Assembly: GCA_963662395.1 (NCBI GenBank) | Contig: OY759511.1 | Coordinates: 4,464,001-4,528,000, forward strand | Direction: 5' to 3' | Source of the DNA: JAPOXR01 sp963662395 | GTDB taxonomy: Bacteria > Pseudomonadota > Alphaproteobacteria > Rhodobacterales > Rhodobacteraceae | Length of the DNA stretch: 64,000 nucleotides | Shown here: in pieces, positions 1 to 8,815 of the stretch | How the letters are laid out: each line of letters begins with the position of its first letter | Position numbering within the stretch: position 1 is the first letter of the stretch | Position numbers and translations under genes: made by a program | Notes under the pieces: model-generated | Told to the model about the DNA's origin: nothing | Database searches by the model: none | Seen by the model: only the letters and a program-made list of their open reading frames with translations

Positions 1-1247
1 ATCAGTACCAGCACCAGCAGCCCGATGACCGCCAGCAGGCGGGGAGGGGGGAGAAGGCCGCCGCTGCGGCTGCCATCCCGAAACAGCTCGGCCGGACGGA
101 TCTGCCCGGTCCTGGCCAGCGACCACAGGGCGAAGGCTGTTCCGGCCAGGGCCCCGTAGATCGACGCCTCCAGCAACGGCTTCAGGTAGATGGTCGTTTC
201 CACCGGCACCGGAAGATACTGTGCAGTCAGGGGCAGCAACAGCAGCGGAACTGCCAACCCGACGGCATTTCCGATCACGATGCCGGCGAGGATCATGACT
301 CCCACCTGGGCGAGATAGACGGCAAACACCGTCGACCGTTCTGCCCCCAATGTCTTCAGGGCGGCAATGGTCGAGACCCTGCGGTCAAGAAACACCCGAA
401 CTGCGGCTGCCACGCCAATCCCGCCGACAACGAGCCCGGCCAGGCCGACCAGCACCAGGAATGCGCCGACCCGCCGGACGAATTCCCGCACTCCGGAATT
501 GGCGTTGGTCCGGTCCTGCCATTGTAGCCCGCGATCGGCAAACCTGTCCCGTGCCTGGTTGGCGATCTCCCGCAGATCGGCATCATCCGGCAGTCTCATC
601 CGGTAGTGGGAACTGAATAGTGAGCCTGGCGCCAGCAGCCCGGAATCGGCAAGGGCGCTGGTCAGAACGATGGTTCTGGGGCCAAGCATCGGCCCGGAGA
701 CGATCGAATCGGGTGCACGCTGAAGCAGTGCCGTCAGCTGGAATTCCGTCGAGCCCAAGCGGATCCGGTCGCCGGGAGCGAGCTGCAGCCTGGCGGCCAG
801 TGACGGCTGGATCACCGCGCCGGGCAAATCGCCCTCCGGGCTCAGCGCCTCGGACAAGGGGATGGGCGGATCGAGGACGACCTTTCCGTAGAGCGGGTAG
901 TTCCGGTCGACTGCCTTGACCTGCGTCAGCGCCCTGACCGGCATCTCGCCGTCATTTGTCGTCGCCATCGACCGGAAGTCGACCACCTCCGATATCCGGT
1001 CGGCTTCCTGGTGCATCCAGCCAAGCTCGGCCTCGTCGGCAAACCGGTAGCTGAACTCGATTTCGGCATCGCCACCGAGAAGGTTCCCGCCCTCGCGGGA
1101 GAGACCGGCCTCGATTGCCGAGCGGACGGTCCCGACTGCTGCAACGGCCGCCACGCCAAGGGCCAGGCAGGCGACAAACACTCGAAATCCCCTGAATCCG
1201 CCACGCAGCTCGCGCCGGGCGATCCTGATGGCGGCCATCCGTTGCAT
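1..1247 (-). CDS. ABC transporter permease, FtsX/MacB-like (YbbP-type), C-terminus beyond window
   Basis: Inner-membrane permease of an ABC export/lipid-modifying type system. Reading leftwards from ATG at 1247, the protein has a short basic N-terminus, a first membrane segment (about residues 17-40, FRVFVACLALGVAAVAAVG), a long soluble domain of about 200 residues, then a second hydrophobic segment (FLVLVGLAGLVVGGIGVAAA), and continues past base 1. This is the MacB_PCD plus FtsX layout. Its start codon overlaps the stop of the ATPase gene (ATGA at 1244-1247), so the two are translationally coupled. The same trio (ATPase, permease, divergent tesA) is known as ybbA-ybbP-tesA in enterobacteria. 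The substrate is not deducible. Confidence 0.85.
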   Translation of the reverse strand, partial: MQRMAAIRIARRELRGGFRGFRVFVACLALGVAAVAAVGTVRSAIEAGLSREGGNLLGGDAEIEFSYRFADEAELGWMHQEADRISEVVDFRSMATTNDGEMPVRALTQVKAVDRNYPLYGKVVLDPPIPLSEALSPEGDLPGAVIQPSLAARLQLAPGDRIRLGSTEFQLTALLQRAPDSIVSGPMLGPRTIVLTSALADSGLLAPGSLFSSHYRMRLPDDADLREIANQARDRFADRGLQWQDRTNANSGVREFVRRVGAFLVLVGLAGLVVGGIGVAAAVRVFLDRRVSTIAALKTLGAERSTVFAVYLAQVGVMILAGIVIGNAVGLAVPLLLLPLTAQYLPVPVETTIYLKPLLEASIYGALAGTAFALWSLARTGQIRPAELFRDGSRSGGLLPPPRLLAVIGLLVLVL

Positions 1248-1939
1248 CAGGCCGGACCAGCGGTGTCGCCGCCGGCAAGGCGGCCATCCTCGAGACGGAT
1301 CAACCGGCTGCACCGGCGGGCCAGTTCCGCCGCATGGGTCACCAGGACCAGGGTGGATTGATGTTTCTCACCGAGCCCGAGCAGGAGATCCATGACGATC
1401 TCACCGTTTTCGGTGTCCAGGTTGCCGGTGGGCTCGTCGGCCAGCAGGATGTCCGGTTCGGGGGCCAGCGCCCTGGCAATTGCCACGCGCTGCTGCTCGC
1501 CGCCGGACATCTGCCTCGGGTAGTGGTCGGCGCGCCCGTCAAGGCCAACGGCGTTCAGCTCCCGCCGGGCCAACTCGAAGGCGTCCCGGCGGCCGGAGAG
1601 CTCGAGCGGTGTAGCCACGTTCTCCAGGGCGGTCATGGTCGGCACCAGGTGGAAGGACTGGAAGACGACCCCGACATGCCGCATGCGGAACCGCGCCAGC
1701 TGGTCTTCGGACATGGTGCCCAGATCGCGCTCAAGCACCGAGACCCTGCCATTCGTTGCCCGCTCCAGCCCGCCAAGCAGCATCAGCAGCGAGGATTTGC
1801 CCGATCCTGACGGGCCGGTCAGACCGATCGATTCTCCCTTGTGGACATCGAGGGTGATGTCCTTGAGAATATTGACCGGGCCGGCATTGCCAGCCAGTGT
1901 CAGGCACGCGTCGTGCAGGGAGATCAGGGTTTTGGCCAT
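1247..1939 (-). CDS. ABC transporter ATP-binding protein (YbbA/LolD-like)
   Basis: Cytoplasmic ATPase partner of the overlapping permease. Walker A GPSGSGKSS, signature MSGGEQQRVAIARAL and Walker B ILLADEPTGNLD are all intact, and the size (about 230 residues) is normal for the LolD/MacB/YbbA subgroup. I chose the ATG at 1939 (MAKTLISL) because the reading frame upstream runs into the divergent esterase gene. It could be LolD-like, but the gene order with a TesA-like esterase favours YbbA. Confidence 0.88.
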   Translation of the reverse strand: MAKTLISLHDACLTLAGNAGPVNILKDITLDVHKGESIGLTGPSGSGKSSLLMLLGGLERATNGRVSVLERDLGTMSEDQLARFRMRHVGVVFQSFHLVPTMTALENVATPLELSGRRDAFELARRELNAVGLDGRADHYPRQMSGGEQQRVAIARALAPEPDILLADEPTGNLDTENGEIVMDLLLGLGEKHQSTLVLVTHAAELARRCSRLIRLEDGRLAGGDTAGPA

Positions 1940-1982
1940 GTCGGAATTTGCCCAGTCGAGGCTGTTGCAGCTTGTATATGTA

Positions 1983-2642
1983 GTGCGGCAGATCATTCAC
2001 AAGGCAGCAACCGGCTTTTTGGTGTTGATCACGATGTTGTCAGCCGGCACCGCGTCGGAGCCGATCCGGGTGACAGTCTTCGGTGACAGCCTGGTTCAGG
2101 GCTACGGCCTGCACCTGCAGGAGGGGCTGGTTTCGCAGCTTGGGCGCTGGCTGCAGGATCACGGGATCGAAGCAATCCTGTTCAATGCCGGCGTGTCCGG
2201 CGACACCACGGCAGGTGGGCTGGCACGTCTTGACTGGACCCTGGCCGACCAGCCCGACGCAGTGGTGATCCTGTTTGGCGGCAATGACCTGTTGCGCGGT
2301 CTCGACCCCGGAGCCAGCCGGGAAAATCTCGGTGCCATCGTTGACGGGGCCACCTCGCTGGGGATGGAGGTGTTGCTGATCGGGCACGAGGCCCCGCCCA
2401 ATTTCGGCCCCGACTACAAGCGGGAATTCGAGGCGATCTTTGCCGAGCTGGCCGACGGCCGCGATATTCTGCTGTACGAGCGATATTTCTCACCGCTCGA
2501 CGATCTCGGCGACCGTGACGAGGTCCGGCGACGCTACATGCAGGATGACGGCCTGCATCCCAATGCCGACGGGGTGGCACAAATCGTCGGCAAGCTCGGA
2601 CCCTTCGTTGCCGAACTGGTGGAGCGGGCGAGGCAGAACTGA
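1983..2642 (+). CDS. tesA: arylesterase / acyl-CoA thioesterase I-like SGNH hydrolase
   Basis: Periplasmic SGNH-family esterase or thioesterase. All four blocks are visible: VFGDSL (nucleophile Ser), NAGVSGDT (Gly), GGNDLLRG (Asn) and DGLHPNADG (Asp-His of the triad). The N-terminus is a typical signal peptide (basic start, hydrophobic stretch, ASA-like cleavage before EPIRVTVFGDS). The start is uncertain: a GTG at 1983 gives a compact signal peptide, while an in-frame ATG at 1938 overlaps the divergent ATPase start and gives a longer n-region. Divergence from the ybbA-ybbP-like pair is the classical arrangement. Confidence 0.85.
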   Translation: MRQIIHKAATGFLVLITMLSAGTASEPIRVTVFGDSLVQGYGLHLQEGLVSQLGRWLQDHGIEAILFNAGVSGDTTAGGLARLDWTLADQPDAVVILFGGNDLLRGLDPGASRENLGAIVDGATSLGMEVLLIGHEAPPNFGPDYKREFEAIFAELADGRDILLYERYFSPLDDLGDRDEVRRRYMQDDGLHPNADGVAQIVGKLGPFVAELVERARQN

Positions 2643-2664
2643 CCGTCGACCAGGATCAACTGGA

Positions 2665-4020
2665 TCAACGAAGGTAGTCAAGCCACGGTTTTTGCTCGGA
2701 AATCATGTGGTTGACCAATTCCGGAACTCGTTGCGAGGCCGACACCACCGGATCCACCAGCAATGCCTGGACCACCAGTTCGCGACTTTGCTCGAGTACT
2801 GCATTGGCGATCATGTCGTGAATGCCGATCTGGTTGCAGAGCAATCCCAGCACCCCCGGAGGGATGTCGACGGCGATACCATCTATGCCATTGCGGCCGA
2901 CCATGGCCGGCACCTCGACGGCAAGCCAGTCGGGCAGATTGCGGATGAAGCCGCGATTGGGAATATTGACCGCCGGCTCTTCATACGAATTGCCGGTCAG
3001 GATCCCCTCGATGATCGGAACCACCCGCTCGCGCAGCTCGTGGCTGATCGACGGTGTCACGCTGCCGAGAAAGTTCCGGTAATAGGTGTAGAAATCCAGG
3101 ATCCCGCGATGGTCGGAACAATCATGGGCCCACTGGATATATTCACCCAGATGGCTGTCGGTGGTGATCGGCAGGACGCCGAAATTTTCCAGGAAATCCC
3201 TGAACAGCCAGCGATCCGACCAGGGCCGGCATTGACCGATCCCTGCGGTGGCAATGTCCATCCAGCCCTCGGTATCGATCGATTTGCCGGTCTGGCGGGT
3301 ATGAGCGAGAATCTCCGAGTATCCGGGCATGCGGGAAAAATACTCCGGCGCCATTGCCCGAACCTCGTCATATGCCGATTCGCCGGTGGCAACGCGGGAA
3401 ATTTCGGTCAGCACCGACAAATGGTTCAGGCCGCCAGCCCGGTAGGAGATCTCCGACGGGTCAACGCCAAGCATCGGCGGCAGGTGGCGGGCAAGGGAGG
3501 CGATCTCGTGACACATGCCGATGAAGTTCAGATCGGGATACCGGCGGTGGACCGTGGTGCAGATCCGGCTCATCGGGTTGGAGAAACTGAAGACTGTCGC
3601 CTCCGGTGCGACTTCCATGATCGTGCCGCAGATATCGAGAATGGGTGGAATGATCCGCAGGCTGTGGAACAGGCCGCCCGGCCCGCCATTCTCACCGTAT
3701 ACCTGCTGAATTCCGTATTGTTGCGGGATCTTCCAGTCGAGATCCCACAGGGCAAATCGATCGCCGACCTCGATCGAAATCACCACGAAATCGGCGCCCC
3801 GGAGCGCCCTCCCAAGATCGGCATCGGTCGAGACCGCGTGGTCCAGGCCATGGGTATCGATGTGATCACGCGCCATCTTCAGCGTGCGGCCGACCGCAGG
3901 CTGGTTGATGTCATTGAGGATGATCTCGACCTTGCCGAGCACGTCGGACTGGAAGATGTCGCCAAGAAACCCGGCGCCAAACTGAAGGCTGCCAGCACCT
4001 ACAAGCACAATCCTGGTCAT
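2665..4020 (-). CDS. glycoside hydrolase family 4 (alpha-galactosidase/alpha-glucosidase-like)
   Basis: NAD- and Mn-dependent glycosidase of family GH4 (451 residues, the family norm). Visible features are the N-terminal Rossmann motif VGAGSLQFG, an NDI block ending the second strand, YGENGGPGG, FSNPM and MCHEIA. In the family the CH and downstream His bind the metal, and the residue after CH correlates with substrate. CHE is found in alpha-glucosidase-like members, so an alpha-glucoside or galactoside substrate is inferred. The gene points away from the aglEFGK transporter and probably supplies the hydrolase for it, because no GH13 aglA is present. Its 3' end lies 22 bp from the esterase stop (convergent). 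Confidence 0.85.
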   Translation of the reverse strand: MTRIVLVGAGSLQFGAGFLGDIFQSDVLGKVEIILNDINQPAVGRTLKMARDHIDTHGLDHAVSTDADLGRALRGADFVVISIEVGDRFALWDLDWKIPQQYGIQQVYGENGGPGGLFHSLRIIPPILDICGTIMEVAPEATVFSFSNPMSRICTTVHRRYPDLNFIGMCHEIASLARHLPPMLGVDPSEISYRAGGLNHLSVLTEISRVATGESAYDEVRAMAPEYFSRMPGYSEILAHTRQTGKSIDTEGWMDIATAGIGQCRPWSDRWLFRDFLENFGVLPITTDSHLGEYIQWAHDCSDHRGILDFYTYYRNFLGSVTPSISHELRERVVPIIEGILTGNSYEEPAVNIPNRGFIRNLPDWLAVEVPAMVGRNGIDGIAVDIPPGVLGLLCNQIGIHDMIANAVLEQSRELVVQALLVDPVVSASQRVPELVNHMISEQKPWLDYLR

Positions 4021-4902
4021 TCCCGACCTCCGGAAGGATCAACAACTGCAGCCGGAATTGGTGATTTCGGGCGCGCTGTCAAGCCTGAAGACCATGGCAG
4101 GACCGGGTCGAAGAGTTCCATGTGATGACCGGCCCGGTGCCGGTTTCCGGCACCCGGAAGCCTGCAGGGCAGCGACCAGTCATCCATGCCGGTCGTCAAC
4201 CGGCAGCCTGATGACAGTGGATTCTGGATATGTCGACAGGTTTGGACGTGACGGGGACACCCTGTCCCTTGGCAAGGCGATGATTGACAATCTGGGCGGA
4301 TCTCTTGATTGCAGTTTGTTCCTGCCCCCTGCAGTTGGCAATTGTGGGTGACGGTCAGGCAAGCAGGTCAGCCTTCCCCTCCGTTTCCGCTTCTCTCGCC
4401 ATTGTCCCTTGAAGTCGTTCTTGCCCACCGTCTCTCATTATCGCCTCTTCGATAATCCACGCGTCCTTCAACCACGACGGACAGGGCGGGAGTTCCTGCG
4501 TTTCCTTCGGCATATTCGACAGCTCTGTTTTGCTTGTCCGCATCTTGTGAATCAGGCCTCTGAACCAGGTGATGGCCCCTTACGGCATATGCCTGCTCTC
4601 CAGGTGCGGATATCAGGTTGGCCATTTCATCGGTCGGTGGGCCTACCCCGGAAAATTCCGCTTCTTGGACTCTTTGCCGTCGATGATGAATTCGTGGATG
4701 GGGCAATCCTCCACAGGCCTTCTGACTGCTTCGTCCGCGATATTGCCGCCGAATTTGACAAGGCTTTCTCCGCAGGCCAGTGCGATTGAACGATCACGAA
4801 GATCAATGTCCGGTGATTCGGGATCAAACCGGGCATGCACGGGTGCCATTGTGCGCCCATTTTCAACTGACTTGCCATCGGCTTGCCGGTTTGTCCGTTT
4901 CG
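4021..4902. other. long gap between GH4 gene and agl promoter
   Basis: About 880 bases with no convincing intact gene. It holds a GGTGCCGG hairpin near the GH4 gene and a possible decayed minus-strand coding region (listed separately). In other alphaproteobacteria this position often carries the LacI-type regulator aglR. None is visible here. Confidence 0.6.
4136..4154. repeat. hairpin GGTGCCGG-ttt-CCGGCACC
   Basis: A perfect 8-bp inverted repeat with a 3-base loop, about 120 bases upstream of the GH4 start. There is no T-tract on either strand, so it is not a standard intrinsic terminator. A transcript hairpin or regulator site is possible. Confidence 0.4.
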
Positions 4903-4909
4903 TTGACAC
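4355..4909 (-). pseudogene. possible decayed hypothetical gene
   Basis: On the minus strand, protein-like text runs across three frames. The first is MSTKRTNRQADGKSVENG... ending at 4643. The second contains GPPTDEMANLISAPG. The third is a segment ending at 4355 with WFRGLIHKMRTSKTELSNMP and LPPCPSWLKDAWIIEEAI. Together they read like one small protein broken by indels and an in-frame stop. I do not recognise the family, and the composition is lower in GC than the neighbours. It may equally be non-coding. Confidence 0.25.
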
Positions 4910-4932
4910 GGGTGGTTTTGATGCACTACATA
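4903..4932 (+). promoter_or_regulatory. candidate sigma-70 promoter for agl operon
   Basis: TTGACA at 4903-4908, an 18-base spacer, then TACATA at 4927-4932, upstream of the aglE start. The -35 is perfect and the -10 is weak. It is the only good -35 match near this operon. Confidence 0.4.
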
Positions 4933-4960
4933 GGGTTTTCTTGTGGATTGCAGATTTATG

Positions 4961-4979
4961 GCATCAGCCTGACTGATGC
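4961..4979. promoter_or_regulatory. palindrome GCATCAG-cctga-CTGATGC before aglE
   Basis: A perfect 7-bp inverted repeat with a 5-base spacer, about 27 bases before the chosen aglE start and downstream of the candidate promoter. The position fits either a repressor operator (LacI/GntR-type dyad) or a 5'-leader hairpin. Confidence 0.4.
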
Positions 4980-5005
4980 GATGCAAGGAAACCGAAAGGA
5001 TGACC

Positions 5006-6274
5006 ATGAAACGACCACTTTATGCCGGCGCGGCAGCTTTGGTACTGTCTGCCGGCGCGGCACATTCTGAACAGGTAACCGTATTCGGTCCCTGGCTTGG
5101 CCCTGATCAGGCCAATGTGGAACAGGTGCTTGACGCTTTTGCCGCCGCAACCGGCAACGAATACAGCTATGTCGGCTCGGACAGCTTCGAACAGCAGATT
5201 GTCGTGGACGCCGAAGCCGGTTCGGCGCCGAATATCGCCGTCTATCCGCAGCCTGGCCTGGCACAGGACATGGCCCGCCGTGGATTCCTGACTCCGCTTG
5301 ATGACGGTGTTGCCGACTGGACCCGCGAGAACTACGCCGCTGGCCAGTCCTGGGTCGATCTGGGAACCTTTGCCGACGAGAATGGCGACGACCAGCATTA
5401 CGGCTTCTTCTACAAGGTCGATGTGAAATCCCTGGTCTGGTATGTTCCGGAAAACATGGAGGATGCCGGCTACGAGATCCCGACCACCATGGAAGAGTTG
5501 AAAGCGCTGTCGGACCAGATCGTCGCCGATGGCGAGACTCCCTGGTGCATCGGTCTCGGTTCGGGCGGTGCCACCGGTTGGCCGGCAACTGACTGGGTTG
5601 AAGACATGCTGTTGCGCACCCAGCCGCCGGATGTCTACGACCAGTGGGTAACCAATGACATTCCGTTCACCGATGAACGGATCGTGGCCGCCATTGACGA
5701 GTTCGGCGAATTTGCCCGCAATGACGACTATGTCGCTGGCGGGGCAGGGGTCGTTGCCTCGACCGACTTCCGCGACAGCCCGAAGGGGATGTTCGCATCA
5801 CCTCCGCAATGCTACCTCCACCGCCAGGCCTCGTTCATTCCGGCCTTTTTCCCGGAGGGCACGCTGGTGGGCGAGGATGCCGACTTCTTCTACTTCCCGG
5901 CCTATGACAGCATGGATCTCGGACGCCCGGTTCTTGGTGCTGGCACATTGTGGGCCATCACCAACGAGAACCAGGCAGCTCACGATCTGATTGCATTCCT
6001 GCAGACGCCGGAGGCGCACGAGATCTGGATGGGGCTTAGAGGCTTCCTGACTCCGCACAAGGGTGTGGATTCCTCGAAATTCGCCGATCCGACGCTTGCC
6101 AAGATGAACGAAATCCTGCTGGGCGCGACCACGTTCCGCTTTGACGGATCAGATTTGATGCCAGGCGCAGTCGGTGCCGGCAGTTTCTGGACCGGGATGG
6201 TGGACTATGCCGGTGGCAAGGGTGCCGGCGATGTTGCCTCCGAGATCCAGGAATCCTGGGACTCGATCAAGTAG
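5006..6274 (+). CDS. aglE: alpha-glucoside ABC transporter substrate-binding protein
   Basis: Periplasmic sugar-binding protein feeding the AglF/AglG/AglK importer. It is a family-1 solute-binding protein of about 420 residues with an N-terminal signal peptide (MKRPLYAGAAALVLSAGAAHS, cleavage before EQVTVFG). The fold signature WLGPDQANVEQVLDAF is followed by many aromatic residues typical of sugar sites. ATG 5006 was chosen because AAAGGA at 4995-5000 sits 5 bases upstream. An ATG at 5000 is the alternative. The assignment to AglE rests on the following aglF-aglG-aglK genes. The substrate (sucrose, trehalose, maltose or another alpha-glucoside) is inferred. Confidence 0.85.
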   Translation: MKRPLYAGAAALVLSAGAAHSEQVTVFGPWLGPDQANVEQVLDAFAAATGNEYSYVGSDSFEQQIVVDAEAGSAPNIAVYPQPGLAQDMARRGFLTPLDDGVADWTRENYAAGQSWVDLGTFADENGDDQHYGFFYKVDVKSLVWYVPENMEDAGYEIPTTMEELKALSDQIVADGETPWCIGLGSGGATGWPATDWVEDMLLRTQPPDVYDQWVTNDIPFTDERIVAAIDEFGEFARNDDYVAGGAGVVASTDFRDSPKGMFASPPQCYLHRQASFIPAFFPEGTLVGEDADFFYFPAYDSMDLGRPVLGAGTLWAITNENQAAHDLIAFLQTPEAHEIWMGLRGFLTPHKGVDSSKFADPTLAKMNEILLGATTFRFDGSDLMPGAVGAGSFWTGMVDYAGGKGAGDVASEIQESWDSIK

Positions 6275-6291
6275 CAGCATAGCAAGAGTTG

Positions 6292-6320
6292 GGGAAAGCC
6301 CGGCCGCGCCGGGCTTTCCC
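6292..6320 (+). terminator. strong intercistronic hairpin between aglE and aglF
   Basis: A perfect 13-bp stem (GGGAAAGCCCGGC / GCCGGGCTTTCCC) with a 3-base loop, directly after the aglE stop and before aglF. There is no T-run. Hairpins at this point in ABC operons usually stabilise the binding-protein mRNA or partly terminate, giving excess binding protein over permease. Confidence 0.7.
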
Positions 6321-6376
6321 GACACAACGACCGGAGTCCGGACATCCACCTGTCCGGACGAGTGTGAAGGAATTTC

Positions 6377-7612
6377 ATGCATCCTGCACTACAGGGATTG
6401 TTGACCATCTTCGTCGGTGTCGGCGGTTGTATCGGCTATTTCTACCTGTCGAACCAGTTTCTCGACAAGGTGCTGTTTCCGGCCAGGGGGCCGCAGGCCG
6501 GACGGAATATCAACCGTGCGAACCTGATCCGGCCATGGCTGTTCATGGGGCCGGCACTCCTGGCCCTGGGCCTCTACCTCGCCTACCCGGTATTCGAGAC
6601 CATCCGGCTGTCGCTGACCGAAAGGGTGCCGGGCGGCTATGAATGGGTCGGCCTGGCGAATTATTCACAGATGTTTGGCGAGGCCAAGTTCTGGGAAGCC
6701 ATGCGGAACAACATGCTGTGGCTGATTGTCGTTCCGGCGGCCTCGACGGCGTTTGGCCTGCTGGCGGCGCAGCTCACTGACAGGATCGGTTGGGGAAACA
6801 CGGCCAAATCCCTGGTATTCATGCCGATGGCAATTTCATTCGTCGGCGCATCGGTCATCTGGAAGCTGGTCTATGACACCCGCCCGGTCGAACAGCAGCA
6901 GATCGGGGTGCTGAATGCGATCTGGCTCAAATTCGAAGGCGGGTTCGGGTCGCTCGTATTCCTGCAGATCGTGCCGGCGTTGATCCTGGCGGCGTTTGCG
7001 CTGGTGGTGGCCTATGTCGGTCATGGCATGGCCAGGCCATTCTGGGAGAAGCGACAGAAGATCGCGGGCTGGATGATGGCCTTGCGGATTGCCGGCCTGG
7101 CCGGGGCTGCCTGGCTGCTGTTCCTGTCGCTCCGGTCAATGCTGTCGCTGGTGTCGATCGACCTTCCCTTCGGCGAGCCGCAGACCTGGCTGACCAAGCC
7201 GTTCTGGAACAGCTTTTTCCTGATGGTGGTGCTGATCTGGATCCAGACCGGGTTTGCCATGGTCATCCTGTCGGCGGCGCTGCGCGGTATTCCGGAGGAA
7301 ACCGTCGAGGCGGCGATTGTCGACGGGGCGAGTCCGTTCCAGATCTTCTTCAAGATCAAGGTTCCGCAGATCATGGGAACGATCGTGGTGGTGTGGACCA
7401 CCATCACGCTGGTGGTGTTGAAGGTGTTCGACATCGTGTTTGCCATGACCAACGGGCAGTGGGAGACACAGGTGCTGGCGAACTACATGTTCGACAAGCT
7501 GTTCCGTGCCAATGACTGGGGTGTGGGTTCGGCCAGTGCCATGGTGATCATGCTGCTGGTGACACCGATACTGGTCTGGAATGTCTACAGCGCCCGCAAG
7601 GAGATGAAGTGA
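6377..7612 (+). CDS. aglF: alpha-glucoside ABC transporter permease
   Basis: Inner-membrane permease of the MalF class, 411 residues. After an N-terminal membrane segment (LLTIFVGVGGCIGYFYLS) and a short loop come the main transmembrane domain and, near the C-terminus, the ATPase-contact EAA loop (EETVEAAIVDGASPFQIFFK). The stop overlaps the aglG start, and the ATG at 6377 follows a GAAGGA ribosome site. It pairs with AglG to form the translocation pore. The extended N-terminus with an extra membrane helix is usual for AglF. Confidence 0.88.
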   Translation: MHPALQGLLTIFVGVGGCIGYFYLSNQFLDKVLFPARGPQAGRNINRANLIRPWLFMGPALLALGLYLAYPVFETIRLSLTERVPGGYEWVGLANYSQMFGEAKFWEAMRNNMLWLIVVPAASTAFGLLAAQLTDRIGWGNTAKSLVFMPMAISFVGASVIWKLVYDTRPVEQQQIGVLNAIWLKFEGGFGSLVFLQIVPALILAAFALVVAYVGHGMARPFWEKRQKIAGWMMALRIAGLAGAAWLLFLSLRSMLSLVSIDLPFGEPQTWLTKPFWNSFFLMVVLIWIQTGFAMVILSAALRGIPEETVEAAIVDGASPFQIFFKIKVPQIMGTIVVVWTTITLVVLKVFDIVFAMTNGQWETQVLANYMFDKLFRANDWGVGSASAMVIMLLVTPILVWNVYSARKEMK

Positions 7613-8769
7613 TGGACGGCATTGCCGGCAGGAAATCCGGCCTTGTCTGGGCCGTGCACATCTCGGTGCTGGTGCTGGTGCTCCTGTGGCTGTTTCCCAC
7701 GTTGGGGCTCCTGATCTCCTCCTTCAGGACCGCCGATCAGATTGCGACATCCGGATGGTGGCGGGCAATGTTTCCCTCCGAGCAGAACCTTACCCTGCGG
7801 ACCGGGCCTCCTTCCGAGCAGGTCCGGGAAGGCGACCTGTTCGTGATCACCGGCAACCTGTTCGAGGAGGGCAGGGATGCAGAGATCTCGGTGTGGGGGG
7901 TCTCGAGCCGGGAGATTTCGGCATACCTTCCAGGCGAGACCGCAACCTTGCGCCGCGGTGGCGAGATCACGGTGCAGGCCAATGGCGATTATCGCCTGTC
8001 CAATACCGAGGAATTCGGAGGCTCGCGCGGGCCGCGCGTGTTCGTGACCGCCGAGACCCCGCCGGAATTCACCACTGAAAACTATGGCACGGTGTTGTTG
8101 GGTGCCGATGGTGGACAGACCGGCGACGGAATGACCAAGGCATTCTTCAACACGCTGACCGTCACGATTCCGGCGACCATCATTCCGATCCTGGTCGCCG
8201 CCTTCGCAGCCTATGCGCTGGCCTGGATGGAGTTTCCCGGCCGCACGCTGCTGATTGCCGCCATCGTGGCATTGCTGGTGGTGCCGCTGCAGTTGGCACT
8301 CATTCCCCTGCTCAAGTTTCACAACGGGATTGGAATCGGCAAGGGGTATCTGGGAGTCTGGCTGGCCCATACCGGGTTCGGATTGCCATTGGCGATCTAC
8401 CTGTTGCGCAACTACATGGTCGGTCTGCCAAAGGACATCATCGAGAATGCCAAGGTCGATGGCGCCACGGATTTCCAGATCTTCGTCAAGATCATCCTTC
8501 CACTGTCGTTCCCGGCGCTGGCATCCTTCGCGATTTTTCAGTTCCTGTGGACCTGGAACGACCTTCTCGTTGCCAAGGTCTTCCTGATCGATGCAACCGG
8601 GGAGACGACGGTGATGACCAACCAGATCGTCGAGTTGCTGGGAACCCGGGGCGGCAACTGGGAAATCCTGGCGACCGCGGCTTTCGTGTCAATCCTTGTC
8701 CCGCTGATCGTGTTCTTCGCCATGCAGCGCTTCCTGGTGCGCGGCCTCCTGGCCGGCTCCGTCAAGTGA
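7612..8769 (+). CDS. aglG: alpha-glucoside ABC transporter permease
   Basis: MalG-class permease, about 385 residues. The first membrane segment (VWAVHISVLVLVLLWLFPTL) is followed by a large soluble insertion of roughly 120 residues rich in beta-type sequence, which is a hallmark of AglG. Five membrane helices follow, with the EAA loop KDIIENAKVDGATDFQIFVK. The ATG at 7612 overlaps the aglF stop (TGATG), and an in-frame GTG at 7609 is an alternative. The insertion probably faces the periplasm near the binding protein. Confidence 0.88.
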   Translation: MDGIAGRKSGLVWAVHISVLVLVLLWLFPTLGLLISSFRTADQIATSGWWRAMFPSEQNLTLRTGPPSEQVREGDLFVITGNLFEEGRDAEISVWGVSSREISAYLPGETATLRRGGEITVQANGDYRLSNTEEFGGSRGPRVFVTAETPPEFTTENYGTVLLGADGGQTGDGMTKAFFNTLTVTIPATIIPILVAAFAAYALAWMEFPGRTLLIAAIVALLVVPLQLALIPLLKFHNGIGIGKGYLGVWLAHTGFGLPLAIYLLRNYMVGLPKDIIENAKVDGATDFQIFVKIILPLSFPALASFAIFQFLWTWNDLLVAKVFLIDATGETTVMTNQIVELLGTRGGNWEILATAAFVSILVPLIVFFAMQRFLVRGLLAGSVK

Positions 8770-8815
8770 TGCAGGGTGTGGCGACGGTTCGGTCGGGTGA
8801 CGGTTAGGAGAAGAA

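Noticed and set aside
2440..4125. 561-residue plus-strand open frame
   Set aside because: It lies opposite the GH4 gene, whose motifs are unambiguous on the minus strand.
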